Positions 34,329 through 43,954 are shown, counted from the stretch's first letter. The stretch: 64,000 nucleotides of DNA from SMWN01 sp965261165 (GCA_965261165.1 OZ253445.1:372001-436000); one strand, 5' to 3'. Translations and numbers: made by a program. Notes: generated from the letters alone by a model not told the origin.

Positions 34329-34451
34329 TATCCTGCTTCCTGTTGGTTTTAGTCTTCGTGAGTCTAAACCTCGGAAAGGTACTGATATTCTTGCTTCAGG
34401 TCAAGTTGTTAACCCAAGCTGTGTTAGCAACAAATAAAAATTTCCCTTTTT

Positions 34452-34926
34452 GATCGATCACCGCATGATTGGTTTGAGGGGCGCACACCGCGTTGCACTC
34501 TAATCGTCTTCATTGATGCTGCTGCCGGTCGGTTACTGTCCTTGCATTTTGCACCAGCAGAGGCCACACAGACGTAAACTGTCCAAGAACTTGACCGAGT
34601 AGCGGTTATTCATTCCATTATCGACCGCCGGCTTAGGCAGGTGCGGCATATACTTTAAGGTGTCCGGCAGGTAGTAAACTTAACCCGCGCTTATCGAGCC
34701 TGTGGTGCGAGCATTACGCTCTGCGAGGACTTTAACGGTTCGGTTACATTGCTACACCAAGTACACCAAGGCAAAACATTGACTTGGCGAACGCTCCAAA
34801 AAAGGAGAGACCGCCGTTATGATTGCCGATGGCAAGACCGTTCATAACCACGTTGAGCAAGCCCTTCACCGGCAATAAAAGGCCGCATGGAAACCCGCAC
34901 TAGATCACTCGCTCTTCAAACAACAC
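34452..34926 (+). mobile_element. remnant of an ISNCY-like rve-domain transposase
   Basis: Decayed coding sequence between ilvI and proS. In one frame DRSPHDWFEGRTPRCTLIVF followed by IDAAAGRLLSLHFAPAEATQ is a clear piece of an integrase-core transposase (first catalytic Asp region). It then jumps directly to RKLSKNL near the C-terminal part. ASITLCEDFNGSVTLLH and, in another frame, VIADGKTVHNHVEQALHRQ and AAWKPALDH complete the tail. A large internal deletion, several stops and frameshifts make it inactive. No intact terminal inverted repeats are evident. The rest of 34329-35096 holds only short chance frames and whatever promoters serve ilvI and proS. Confidence 0.75.
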
Positions 34927-35096
34927 TGCCCCATAATGAATACAAAGAAGAGACATTACTGTTTTGGGGCAAAAGGGAAAATTTTGCTAACACTGAAGAA
35001 AAAATCGAAAATTCACCTTTAGGCTTAGTTATACCAAAGCTACCTGGAAATAAGCTAAGATACGCACCCAAGCATATTTTAACAGCAGAGACCTAA

Positions 35097-36809
35097 ATGC
35101 GAATTTCTAAATACCTGATTGCCACCCTAAGAGAGACTCCCGCCGAAGCCGAAATCATCAGTCATTGTTTGATGTTAAAAGCAGGTATGATTCGCCGGAT
35201 TGCCTCCGGGATATACACTTGGTTGCCCATGGGTCTACGCGTGCTGCGTAAAGTAGAAGCCATTGTTAGAGAAGAAATGAATCGAGTGGGGGCTCAAGAA
35301 CTGCTGATGTCGGGTGTCCAGCCAGCAGAGTTGTGGGAGGAATCAGGTCGCTGGGAGCAGTATGGACCTGAGTTATTACGCATCCAAGATAGACATGACC
35401 GCGGATTCTGCCTAGGACCAACGCATGAAGAAATCATTACCGACCTGATCCGCAAAGAAATCAGAAGTTATAAACAGCTACCTGCCAATTTTTATCAAAT
35501 ACAGACCAAGTTTCGTGACGAAGTCAGGCCGCGTTTTGGCATCATGCGTGCACGTGAATTCCTAATGAAAGATGCCTATTCCTTTCATCTGACGGATGAA
35601 TCCCTACAAGAAACCTATGAAGAAATGTTTGCCACCTACACCCGAATATTCGAACGCCTAGGCTTGAGATTCCTTGCAGTACAGGCCGATGGTGGCAATA
35701 TCGGCGGTGAGGTTTCCCATGAATTCCATGTGTTGGCCGAGTCCGGGGAAGATCAGATTGTCTTCAATGAGAAAGGAAGCTATGCAGCGAATATTGATCT
35801 GGCCGAAGCACCAATGCCTGAAGGTAAACGTGATGGCCCAAAAACAACACTGGAAATTATTGATACACCCGAGCAACATAGCATTGAAGAGATCAGTAAT
35901 TTTTTAAATATCGGTGCTGATAAATGTATTAAAACACTGATAGTGAAAGGCCAGAATGATCAACTTGTGGCTTTGGTGCTTAGAGGCGACCATGAACTCA
36001 ATAAGGTTAAGGCAGAAAAAATATCTGAAGTTGCCAAACCACTAGAGTTTGCCAGTGCCGAAGAAATCAAAAAATCATTGAACTGCTCACTAGGCTCTAT
36101 CGGTCCGGTTAATATCAATATTCCTGTCATCATTGATCACAGCGCACTGCATGCTACAGATTTCGTCTGTGGCGCCAATGAAGACGGAAAGCATTTTACT
36201 GGCGTCAACTGGGGGCGCGATTTAACTGGACCACAAGGTATTGATATCCGCAACGTTGTAAAAGGTGAGCCTACGCCTGACGGTTCAGGTGAACTCGATA
36301 TTGCCAGAGGCATAGAAGTTGGACATATCTTTCAACTAGGCAAAAAATATAGTGCCGCTATGAAGGCCACTTGTCTGGATGAGAATGGTGATGCCCAAAC
36401 ATTGATCATGGGCTGCTACGGGATTGGTATATCCAGAATACTGGCCGCCGCCATTGAACAGAATCATGATGAAAATGGCATTATCTGGCCCGATGCCATT
36501 GCACCATTCCAAGTTTCACTGGTTCCGATCAACATGCACAAATCGCAACGCTTGCGCGATGTTGTCGAGAATCTTTACCAAGAATTACAAGATGCTGGGC
36601 TCGAAGTATTGCTGGATGATCGCAAGGAAAGGCCCGGCGTGATGTTCTCGGATGCTGAATTAATCGGTATTCCCCATCGCCTAACTTTTGGCGAGCGGGG
36701 GCTTGATGCAGGAACTATTGAATACAGGTCGCGTAAAGATTCTGAGAATACTGATATCCAGCTAAGCGAAGTCACTGATTTTATTAAAGGCCAACTGGCT
36801 GACTCATAA
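35097..36809 (+). CDS. proS: prolyl-tRNA synthetase, bacterial type with editing domain
   Basis: Class II aminoacyl-tRNA synthetase of 570 residues. Motif 1 is MIRRIASGIYTWLPMGLRVL, motif 2 FRDEVRPRFGIMRAREFLMKD and motif 3 GCYGIGISRILAA. Between motifs 2 and 3 (about residues 230-385) sits the INS/YbaK-like editing domain that hydrolyses Ala-tRNA(Pro), with TLIVKGQNDQLVALVLRGDH and GPVNINIPVIIDHS. The C-terminal anticodon-binding domain has VLLDDRKERPGVMFSDAELIGIP. It is monocistronic and converges on acyP with a 6 bp gap. Confidence 0.96.
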   Translation: MRISKYLIATLRETPAEAEIISHCLMLKAGMIRRIASGIYTWLPMGLRVLRKVEAIVREEMNRVGAQELLMSGVQPAELWEESGRWEQYGPELLRIQDRHDRGFCLGPTHEEIITDLIRKEIRSYKQLPANFYQIQTKFRDEVRPRFGIMRAREFLMKDAYSFHLTDESLQETYEEMFATYTRIFERLGLRFLAVQADGGNIGGEVSHEFHVLAESGEDQIVFNEKGSYAANIDLAEAPMPEGKRDGPKTTLEIIDTPEQHSIEEISNFLNIGADKCIKTLIVKGQNDQLVALVLRGDHELNKVKAEKISEVAKPLEFASAEEIKKSLNCSLGSIGPVNINIPVIIDHSALHATDFVCGANEDGKHFTGVNWGRDLTGPQGIDIRNVVKGEPTPDGSGELDIARGIEVGHIFQLGKKYSAAMKATCLDENGDAQTLIMGCYGIGISRILAAAIEQNHDENGIIWPDAIAPFQVSLVPINMHKSQRLRDVVENLYQELQDAGLEVLLDDRKERPGVMFSDAELIGIPHRLTFGERGLDAGTIEYRSRKDSENTDIQLSEVTDFIKGQLADS

Positions 36810-36815
36810 ATAAGT

Positions 36816-37085
36816 CTAACGAATACTAAAATCTTCAAATGCCTGAAAATCTATACGCTCACATTCCAAATCAGTGACATGAGCCATAGTTGGCCCTGAC
36901 TTTAGCCATTGTTGTAATTTATCCAGTTGCCGCTTATTCCCGAAAGCCATCACCTCAACGCGGCCATCAGGTAAATTCTCTACCCATCCCGTTAATCCGA
37001 ACAAATTTGCCTGCTTTTTTGTTGCTAGACGAAAGCAAACACCCTGTACTCGGCCTGTGACAAAACAATGCATACCTTTGTTCAT
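36816..37085 (-). CDS. acyP: acylphosphatase
   Basis: Small enzyme (89 residues) that hydrolyses carboxyl-phosphate bonds. The catalytic Arg lies in VTGRVQGVCFRLATKKQA and the catalytic Asn in TGWVENLPDGRVEVMAFG; both match the family pattern GxVQGVxFR...GWVxNxxDG. The frame is open to 37136, but the ATG at 37085 (or 37073) gives the normal length. It is a lone minus-strand gene between proS and the 533-residue protein, with its 3' end nearly touching proS. Confidence 0.92.
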   Translation of the reverse strand: MNKGMHCFVTGRVQGVCFRLATKKQANLFGLTGWVENLPDGRVEVMAFGNKRQLDKLQQWLKSGPTMAHVTDLECERIDFQAFEDFSIR

Positions 37086-37212
37086 AAAAACCTGTCTAAA
37101 TATTTGCCTGTTGGTGATCAGAGTCGTATATTGCAACCAAAAATTACTTAAGTCCTACGAGGGAAAAAGGCTTAAGCAAGCAATCAGTAACATAATTTTA
37201 CGGTAAGTTCTC

Positions 37213-38814
37213 GTGCCTATTGAACAAAAGAAACTGCCCATGCGCAAAAAAGGGCAGCAATTAATGATTGAGACTCGGCCTGTCTATATTGAAGATTGGC
37301 TTGAGACACTGCCGTATGCCAACTTTCATAAGACTGTTGCCCTACTAAGCGAGGCCGTTAAGGCCACCAACCAAATGCCAATGAAGGCTAAACAACGATT
37401 CGAACTGGTCACGCTCTATCATCGTTCATACGATTATTACGTCAACACACAGATCAAAAATTCAAGCAGAGCATCATCATCCAGCAGAGGAGAACAAGCT
37501 ACTCCAGCACAAGGCATGAAGCAATATGCCATTCAGTTGTCACATGCCTGCAAGATCACAGTGAATGATGCCTTAGGCTCAACATCACTATTTGCCCAAA
37601 AAAAACCCCCGACACAGCAGGCATTGATGTCGATGATTTATCTGTCGCACGCCCTGATATATGGTTTCATTGATTATAGTCCAGCACCGAAAAAAACATG
37701 GCTTGAATTAAACTCACTATATGAATTCGCATCTAATATCAACCAGCAGCACGCAATAAACAAACCGCTCGGTGAATCAAGTACACCAACCACCATAGAA
37801 CGTGCCTATAAACAAATTCTTCTGGCACTACTATCTAATCCACTACATTTGCCTTCTGGTGCTATATGGGAAGTCTATGAGCAACTCAATCTCTGGGCGG
37901 AATCTGCCCGGTTACTGACTTTTACCAAAGTAAAAAATCCAGCCAGCTATTTTGTTGTCAATACAAAAGAAGATATGCCGCCCGTTTCCTACAACAAGTT
38001 CGATGTCAGCCTGGCAAATCAGGATCATTTATTGCTGGATGCAAATTCATTAGGAGATATCATAAAGAATTATTTGCAGACTTTGGAATCAGGAGAAGCG
38101 ACAGATAATAAATTTCTTCTTTCGGAACACTATGCGAAAACAATGCTTATTATCTTGGATAGAGCCTGGGGACTCCCCGCACAACGTCATTTCCCGCGCA
38201 AGACCGCAGCAGAGAAGATCGATATCTCGGCTGGAGTAAATTCTTGCTACTACTTCCATAATCGCAAAGAGGATATGGCGCAAAGATTAGACTCAACCCA
38301 TGATCAAAATCTTTATGTGGAGGGAGATGAACACGAATTAACGCAATCAGCTAAATACAGTAGCGAGCAGTGGGAATTGTCTGACCACAGTTTAGACGGT
38401 TATTGCATCAGCAAAACCGGACAACCAGAGACTCTGCTAAAGGTCGGTGAGCTAATTGGTTTAAAATTAGACACCGACGAGACTCAAGATAATTGGATGA
38501 TTGGTGTCTTACGCTGGCTAATGATTCGACAACAAAATAACTATAGGATTGGAATTCAAAAACTTTCTACCAATGCCCAGCCAATAACAATCAGGGCCCT
38601 CTCAGGGAGCCCAATAATTTGTGAAAAGAGACGTGGATTCTTGACGACAGACCCAAAGACCGGAGCCAATGTCACCATCATCACGGATAGAGGCCTGTAT
38701 GCCTCTCAGAGGAAACTCGAAATTTTTCACCAAAATAATACCTATCAGATAATTGCAGAAAATCTACTGGAGTCCGGCGCTGGCTTCGACCAGTTTAGTT
38801 TTAAAAAAGATTAA
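37213..38814 (+). CDS. uncharacterised protein with possible atypical PilZ-like C-terminal domain
   Basis: I do not recognise the family with certainty. The 533-residue soluble protein has an alpha-helical N-terminal ~350 residues (for example YIEDWLETLPYANFHKTVAL near residue 24, and LLSNPLHLPSGAIWEVYEQL). The final ~130 residues are beta-rich, with VGELIGLKLD, DNWMIGVLRWLMIRQQNNYR and IGIQKLSTNAQPITIRAL. The W-x-(I/V)GV-(V/I)RW...(L/I)G(I/V)(Q/E) pattern resembles PilZ-type c-di-GMP-binding barrels, but the RxxxR and D/NxSxxG signature is not obvious. A c-di-GMP effector is a hypothesis only. It stands alone and converges on the UPF0761 gene. Confidence 0.6.
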   Translation: MPIEQKKLPMRKKGQQLMIETRPVYIEDWLETLPYANFHKTVALLSEAVKATNQMPMKAKQRFELVTLYHRSYDYYVNTQIKNSSRASSSSRGEQATPAQGMKQYAIQLSHACKITVNDALGSTSLFAQKKPPTQQALMSMIYLSHALIYGFIDYSPAPKKTWLELNSLYEFASNINQQHAINKPLGESSTPTTIERAYKQILLALLSNPLHLPSGAIWEVYEQLNLWAESARLLTFTKVKNPASYFVVNTKEDMPPVSYNKFDVSLANQDHLLLDANSLGDIIKNYLQTLESGEATDNKFLLSEHYAKTMLIILDRAWGLPAQRHFPRKTAAEKIDISAGVNSCYYFHNRKEDMAQRLDSTHDQNLYVEGDEHELTQSAKYSSEQWELSDHSLDGYCISKTGQPETLLKVGELIGLKLDTDETQDNWMIGVLRWLMIRQQNNYRIGIQKLSTNAQPITIRALSGSPIICEKRRGFLTTDPKTGANVTIITDRGLYASQRKLEIFHQNNTYQIIAENLLESGAGFDQFSFKKD

Positions 38815-38824
38815 GCTTTTTTTT
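38803..38824. terminator. bidirectional terminator between convergent genes
   Basis: AAAAAAG-ATTAAG-CTTTTTT forms an A/T-rich hairpin with a T-run on either strand. It overlaps the last codons of the 533-residue protein gene and the stop of the UPF0761 gene. The stem is weak in GC. Confidence 0.45.
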
Positions 38825-40109
38825 ACTCTGCATATTTCAGTACCTTGCTCACTGATATCGTCAAAGCCACGGTCAGACTTGCATCACTATCAGCAAACAC
38901 TCCCTGCAAAGATTTCTGCCATTTATTAGCAGGGGTGTCAATATTGCCAAGGGTGTCAATATTGCTAGGCAACTTACAGGGTAACATTTTATATAAATCC
39001 ATGAGTGTTAACTCTCCAAGATCCCTGATCAAGCACCACTGACCTAATGAATTCCTCTTCACCCAATTTGCCTTGACGAGAATATCGAAGATTACATTCA
39101 TGGATGCATGAGAAATGCGGACCCCAGATTTTCTTAGCTGCATCACCGATCTTCCTGTCCCTTGCTTTTGTGCCAACCATAATTCCCCAATAACCTGATA
39201 AGCATCCAGAAACCCCCAACGAATTTCAGAATGATGCTTACCAATATCTTCCATTCGAAACACTGAAAGGCTGTAACTGATTTGCGCTCCAAATAAAACA
39301 ATCAGCCAAGAAACATATATCCAGATGAGAAACATAGGGATGACCGCAATGGCACCATAAATCACAGTATAGGTAGGAACAGCCTTTATACATAAAGCAA
39401 AGGTGTGCTTGGCCAGCTCAAATAAGATGGTCGCCACAATTCCCCCTGTAACTGCATGCCTTCTATTTACATGGGTATTTGGCACTAGGACATACAATAA
39501 AGTAAACGCAATGCTACTGGTAAAGAATGGCATTAAGGCTAATAATCTTGATTTGATTCTTATCGCACTATCAACATTCTCAATCAGTGGTAATGCAAAG
39601 AAATAGGATGTTGAATAAAGACCGATACCAATCAAAACTGGTCCTAAGGTCAATATTGCCCAATACACCAAGAATCTGGCAATCAAATGTCGTCGTTTGT
39701 TAACATGCCATATATTATCCAATGCATTATTGATCGTGGATATCAGCATCAGAGCAATGATCGCTAACAAGATGCTTCCGGTTGTTGTTAGGTGCGATGC
39801 CTTAATCGAAAAATTGATTAGATAATCCCGAACCGTTTGACCAAAACTTGGAACAAAATTATTGAAAACAAACTCTTGAATAATCTCACTCGCATCACTG
39901 AATACAGTCAAGCTACTAAAAAAACTGAACATCACAGCTATCAGGGGCACCAGTGATAAAAGTGTCGTGTAGGCCAGTGAGGATGCAGACTGCATTGTAC
40001 GCTCAGCAAAAAACTGCTGAAAGACATAACGAATGAAGCAAAAAATCCAAATCGCAATAGACTTGGCATTAGAAAATAAATAACTAATTGACGTATTCGT
40101 TGATGACAT
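38823..40109 (-). CDS. yihY: UPF0761 (YihY) family inner-membrane protein
   Basis: A 428-residue protein. Residues ~15-290 carry six hydrophobic segments of the YihY family, once misnamed RNase BN. Conserved pieces are FFAERTMQSASSLAYTTLLS near the N terminus, INNALDNIWHVNKRR, and YTVIYGAIAVIPMFLIWIYV with SWLIVLFGAQISYSLS. The cytosolic C-terminal ~140 residues resemble a winged-helix region. The function is unknown. Near the C terminus the gene contains a small tandem duplication (38933-38966) giving NIDTLGNIDT. Convergent with the preceding plus-strand gene. Confidence 0.9.
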   Translation of the reverse strand: MSSTNTSISYLFSNAKSIAIWIFCFIRYVFQQFFAERTMQSASSLAYTTLLSLVPLIAVMFSFFSSLTVFSDASEIIQEFVFNNFVPSFGQTVRDYLINFSIKASHLTTTGSILLAIIALMLISTINNALDNIWHVNKRRHLIARFLVYWAILTLGPVLIGIGLYSTSYFFALPLIENVDSAIRIKSRLLALMPFFTSSIAFTLLYVLVPNTHVNRRHAVTGGIVATILFELAKHTFALCIKAVPTYTVIYGAIAVIPMFLIWIYVSWLIVLFGAQISYSLSVFRMEDIGKHHSEIRWGFLDAYQVIGELWLAQKQGTGRSVMQLRKSGVRISHASMNVIFDILVKANWVKRNSLGQWCLIRDLGELTLMDLYKMLPCKLPSNIDTLGNIDTPANKWQKSLQGVFADSDASLTVALTISVSKVLKYAE

Positions 40110-40161
40110 GTCCTGAATTTTTACCTATGCTTCACCCATTCATCAAAATCGAGAAATCACT

Positions 40162-40509
40162 ATGATTGTCACCATATATCATAATCCCCGTTGTTCAAAA
40201 TCCAGACAAACGCTAGAAATCCTCAAAGAACAAAATGTAGAGATAGAAATCATTGAATATCTGAAATCCAGTCCAGATGCCAAGACTCTAAAACAAATAT
40301 TGTCTTATCTGAATATCTCGGCTCGCGATCTCTTGCGCAAGGGTGAAAGTGCCTATAAAGAGGCTGACCTTGATGATGCAAATTTATCCGAGGATGAAAT
40401 AATTGCGAAGATGGTTGAGCATCCTATATTGATCGAACGGCCTGTGGTGGTAAACAATGGCAAGGCAGTCGTAGGTAGGCCGCCAGAAAGCGTCCTTGAT
40501 ATTATCTAG
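40162..40509 (+). CDS. ArsC/Spx family arsenate reductase-like protein
   Basis: Thioredoxin-fold protein of 115 residues. Cys11 in IYHNPRCSKSRQTLEIL is the arsenate-reducing cysteine of glutaredoxin-linked ArsC, and ILIERPVVVNNGKAVVGRPPE carries the conserved Arg residues near the end. EYLKSSPDAKTLKQIL is the usual linker. No ars operon partners are present; instead a wrbA-like gene follows after 3 bp, a pairing seen in many gammaproteobacteria. Substrate is inferred from the family. Confidence 0.88.
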   Translation: MIVTIYHNPRCSKSRQTLEILKEQNVEIEIIEYLKSSPDAKTLKQILSYLNISARDLLRKGESAYKEADLDDANLSEDEIIAKMVEHPILIERPVVVNNGKAVVGRPPESVLDII

Positions 40510-40512
40510 GCT

Positions 40513-41106
40513 ATGATGGAGATACTTGTCCTCTATTACAGCCGCAATGGCAATGTAGCCAGTATGGCGCAACATATGGGTCGAGGCATTGAATCCATCA
40601 AGGGAACCAAAGCAAGAATTCGTACTGTACCTCCAGTATCAACGACATGTGAAGCCAGCGAGGACAGCATTCCCGAAGATGGTCCACCTTACGTACAACA
40701 TGAAGATTTAGCGCAATGTGCGGGGCTTGCTCTAGGCAGCCCCACTCGGTTCGGCAATATGGCAGCACCCTTAAAATATTTTCTCGATGGTACTAGTGAT
40801 GCGTGGTTATCCGGGACACTAATTGGCAAACCTGCCGCAGTATTCACATCAACCGCAAGTCTCCATGGCGGCCAGGAAAGTACCCTGCTCTCCATGATGT
40901 TGCCTTTATTACATCATGGCATGATGATCCTTGGCATCCCTTACAGCGAGACTGAATTAGCCAGCACAACAACTGGCGGCACACCCTATGGCGCTAGTCA
41001 TACTGCAGGACAAGATGATGCATTTAAATTAAGTGGAGATGAAAAAAAATTATGTTTCGCTTTGGGTAAACGATTAGCTAAAGTAGTCAATGCACTGAAT
41101 AGATAA
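40513..41106 (+). CDS. wrbA: WrbA-type NAD(P)H:quinone oxidoreductase
   Basis: Flavodoxin-like protein of 197 residues that, in characterised members, reduces quinones by two electrons with FMN. The FMN phosphate-binding loop is VLYYSRNGNVASMAQ. LALGSPTRFGNMAAPLKYFL and FTSTASLHGGQESTLLSMMLPLLHHGM carry further FMN contacts, and GGTPYGASHTAG is the typical WrbA loop. Two adjacent ATGs (40513, 40516) are possible starts. It begins 3 bp after arsC and converges on hda. Confidence 0.9.
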   Translation: MMEILVLYYSRNGNVASMAQHMGRGIESIKGTKARIRTVPPVSTTCEASEDSIPEDGPPYVQHEDLAQCAGLALGSPTRFGNMAAPLKYFLDGTSDAWLSGTLIGKPAAVFTSTASLHGGQESTLLSMMLPLLHHGMMILGIPYSETELASTTTGGTPYGASHTAGQDDAFKLSGDEKKLCFALGKRLAKVVNALNR

Positions 41107-41107
41107 A

Positions 41108-41818
41108 TTACAAATTTTGTATCAATGTTTTTACAAAAGGAATGGTTAGTTTTCTTTGTTCAGTGAGCGTTGCTTGATCGAATTTTTCCAATAATGCTAG
41201 CAATGAAGGCAGATCGCGTTTTACATTTTTAACCAGATACGCTGCTACCTCTTTCGATATTTCAAAATTTCTCGTATTGGCTCTTTTTTGCAACAGATTG
41301 ATTTTATCTTTATCGGATAATGCCCGCAAATGGTAGGTCAAATCCCAACTGACTCTTGACTGTAGATCGCGCAATTGAAATGCCAGATATCTAGGGCCCT
41401 TGGAGCCCGTCATCAACAGAGGTTTTTGTTGCTCTCTTAAGCGATTATACAAATAAAATAAGGCCTGCTCCCATACATCCTGTCCGGCAATACAATCAAT
41501 ATCATCAACACAAACCATCGCCAGATCTTCCATGCCTTCAAGCATTTCTGGACTAAATTCAGTATGTTGATTCAATGGGATATAGGCAATATTCAGATTA
41601 TGTTGGCTGGCAAGATTACACACCGCTTGCAGTAAGTGGGATTTCCCGGTGGCAGCCTGTCCCCATAGATAAACACTTTGAACTGCTTCACCAAGCGCAA
41701 TAGATCGGCTGACTGTATATGCTTCAGCGTTAGGGCCTTCGATAAAATGTTCAAAATCTGCGGTTTCACGAAAACCAAATTCCAGTGGGATCTGACCTCC
41801 CGAAAGCAGTTGCTTCAT
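41108..41818 (-). CDS. hda: DnaA regulatory inactivator Hda
   Basis: AAA+ protein of 236 residues related to the ATPase domain of DnaA. With the DNA-loaded beta clamp it stimulates ATP hydrolysis by DnaA and so limits re-initiation. The N-terminal QIPLEFGFRE holds the short clamp-binding motif (QxPLxF). Walker A is WGQAATGKSHLLQA and Walker B ALFYLYN/VCVDDIDCIAG. The sensor regions follow and the DNA-binding domain of DnaA is absent. It follows the PerM-type gene by 6 bp, a conserved gammaproteobacterial pairing. Confidence 0.92.
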   Translation of the reverse strand: MKQLLSGGQIPLEFGFRETADFEHFIEGPNAEAYTVSRSIALGEAVQSVYLWGQAATGKSHLLQAVCNLASQHNLNIAYIPLNQHTEFSPEMLEGMEDLAMVCVDDIDCIAGQDVWEQALFYLYNRLREQQKPLLMTGSKGPRYLAFQLRDLQSRVSWDLTYHLRALSDKDKINLLQKRANTRNFEISKEVAAYLVKNVKRDLPSLLALLEKFDQATLTEQRKLTIPFVKTLIQNL

Positions 41819-41824
41819 ATCGTG

Positions 41825-42883
41825 CTACTCACTATACGTGTAGAGATTACTTTCCAGATAGCTTTCATGAGCATACCGAAGTAAAACTGCTATCATTGCC
41901 GCAACGGGCAATGCCGCCAGAACACCAACAAAACCGAACAACTGACCGCCTGCCATGATGGCGAAGATGACTGCAACAGGGTGCAATCCAATCCTATCGC
42001 CAACCAGTAGCGGCGCTAAGAACATCCCTTCGATGATCTGACCAACACCAAAGACAATCAGGATATATACTAGGTGGATAAGGTCATGAAATTGCATAAA
42101 TCCAACGACACCAGCAACACCGATACCAACAATAAAACCGAGATAAGGCACAAAACTAACCAGCCCAGCCAACATGCCAATCAACATGGAGAATTCCAGA
42201 CCGACTATCCATAAACCTATACTATAAAAAATCGCCTGTGCCAACATCACCGATAATTGTCCGCGCATAAATTCAGCCAATACTCCATCGCACTGCCGTG
42301 CCAATCTGCCAGCCAGATTCTCATAAGGCCTTGGAATTAGATTGTGCGCTTTACCAACAAGAATGCCCCAATCCCTGAGTAAATAAAAAGTCACTACTGG
42401 TATCAAGGTTAGATTAACAAACCAGGCCATCACTAACTGACCTGACTGGGTCAGCTTTACTAGCAAGCGGCCCATAATGCCACTAATATCTTTTATGTTA
42501 CTGGTAAGCGCTTCCTTGATGGCGCCCAAATCAAGAAAGTCTGGTTCCAGACCTAACATAGCTGACAAGCGCGGTAAAATATTTTCCTGCGCCCAATTTA
42601 TAAATTGAGGAAATCTTGTTGCCAATCCAGTGATTTGTCGTTCCAACTGAGGCAATATAAAGAGCAATAGAATCAGGCCAAACAACGACATTAAGCCAAA
42701 AACAACACCGACAGATAAAGTCCTTGAGAGACGAGTCTTTTCCAAACGGTCAACAAGCGGATCACCCAGATAAGCAAGCAATGCACCAACGATAAAGGGC
42801 ATCAATATGGGAGATAAAAGATATAACAGCCAACCTGAAAAAATAGCACCACCAAATATTAACCACTTTTGTGAATCATTCAT
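41825..42883 (-). CDS. perM: AI-2E family transporter (PerM type)
   Basis: A 352-residue membrane protein of the AI-2E/PerM family with about eight hydrophobic segments. It begins LIFGGAIFSGWLLYLLSPIL and includes FIVGALLAYLGDPLVDRLE. The long helical loop EDxxPRLSAMLG type is at about 95-125, and the conserved VPYLGFIVGIGVAGVVGF and HPVAVIFAIMAGGQLFGFVG are near the C terminus. Family members include Na+/H+ antiporters and autoinducer exporters; the substrate here is unknown. Located between DUF2066 and hda, as in many gammaproteobacteria. Confidence 0.88.
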   Translation of the reverse strand: MNDSQKWLIFGGAIFSGWLLYLLSPILMPFIVGALLAYLGDPLVDRLEKTRLSRTLSVGVVFGLMSLFGLILLLFILPQLERQITGLATRFPQFINWAQENILPRLSAMLGLEPDFLDLGAIKEALTSNIKDISGIMGRLLVKLTQSGQLVMAWFVNLTLIPVVTFYLLRDWGILVGKAHNLIPRPYENLAGRLARQCDGVLAEFMRGQLSVMLAQAIFYSIGLWIVGLEFSMLIGMLAGLVSFVPYLGFIVGIGVAGVVGFMQFHDLIHLVYILIVFGVGQIIEGMFLAPLLVGDRIGLHPVAVIFAIMAGGQLFGFVGVLAALPVAAMIAVLLRYAHESYLESNLYTYSE

Positions 42884-42910
42884 TAATGTCTATCCTTATT
42901 GACATCTACC

Positions 42911-43954
42911 CTATTGCGCTAGTCGATAACTACTTGTATTTATTTGTTCCAATGTCTCACCCAAGCCAACAGCTCTTGAAATTACTGAGGCATCTGCCTG
43001 AGTTGTCAGTAGATAAATAACGCTATCCTCGTCCACCTCTCTCACTTCAACATTAGTCACAGAGTTCAATGATTCGAGATAATTTAATACCTTTGAGTAT
43101 TGGTTATAGTCAGTAATATCATTGACGAGAATTTCTATCTCCCCTGACTGCGTATAGGTTCCTGCCTGCCCATATTCCTCGGCCAAGGTACCTGCCAAAG
43201 CATTAATACCCTCATCAAGCACCGTCTCTGCCAGATTCCCCTGAGTCACCCAAGTGAACACATGTTCATTGATGTAGGCTACCCAATATGCCTCCCACAA
43301 TTCAGGCAAAACGGATTCAAGCCTTCCTGTCAACACAGCATCGGCATTGTATCGATTAGATGCAGCAAGCACAGTATCCCGAGAATTACCCCAGATATCA
43401 CTAACCTGTAGTTGATTGGTATCCTCAAAATCAAGGAGAGGATGAACCAGAACAATGCCTCGGTTCTTCGCATGTATCTCCATTTTATTTGCGTAACCAG
43501 AACTATCACTCAAGCCTGATAAACGCCGGCCTATAGCATCATCTACTGCTAACCAAACCAGCGTTGAAGGACGCTCACTACCCCATGCCGGTATTGCTGC
43601 TTCACGCAGAACTTTATCCAATGAAGTTTCATTAAAACGCGCCCAAAAATAGAGTTGCTGCATACCATCATTTTTTTTTGTCCGATATTCAAACTGTTGT
43701 GCATACTGCTCTGCACTAAATAATAATTTAGTCACTTGATTACGCGAAGGGACATGGAGATCGCCAGTAAGCTTTATCAATACGGCTCGTAAAACAGCTG
43801 CCATGTTTTTTTTTCTGCTATTTGCCGACTTATCCGAAACAGGAACCTCGGCCTCATATAAACCAGGAACTACGACGGCCTGAACAATTGTAGGGAAGGA
43901 AAATGTAATATTGAACACCACCACCGTTAAAATATTGCCTAGGATTCTTTTCAT
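42911..43954 (-). CDS. DUF2066 domain-containing exported protein
   Basis: A 347-residue protein with an N-terminal signal peptide (LTVVVFNITFSFPTIVQAVV, cleavage near residue 26). The DUF2066 fold spans most of the rest: LYEAEVPVSDKSANSRKKNM, then AVLIKLTGDLHVP. The C-terminal ~75 residues (EIEILVNDITDYNQYSKVLN) look like a small alpha/beta repeat. The function is unknown. Its position beside purM and the PerM-type permease is conserved in gammaproteobacteria and supports the call. Divergent from purM with a 99 bp gap. Confidence 0.85.
   Translation of the reverse strand: MKRILGNILTVVVFNITFSFPTIVQAVVVPGLYEAEVPVSDKSANSRKKNMAAVLRAVLIKLTGDLHVPSRNQVTKLLFSAEQYAQQFEYRTKKNDGMQQLYFWARFNETSLDKVLREAAIPAWGSERPSTLVWLAVDDAIGRRLSGLSDSSGYANKMEIHAKNRGIVLVHPLLDFEDTNQLQVSDIWGNSRDTVLAASNRYNADAVLTGRLESVLPELWEAYWVAYINEHVFTWVTQGNLAETVLDEGINALAGTLAEEYGQAGTYTQSGEIEILVNDITDYNQYSKVLNYLESLNSVTNVEVREVDEDSVIYLLTTQADASVISRAVGLGETLEQINTSSYRLAQ

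Noticed and set aside
34329..34440. attenuator or leader peptide for ilvI
   Set aside because: No run of branched-chain codons and only weak hairpins could be seen.
34887..35096. 69-codon frame just before proS
   Set aside because: Its beginning is the out-of-frame tail of the transposase remnant; no ribosome-binding site and no family resemblance.
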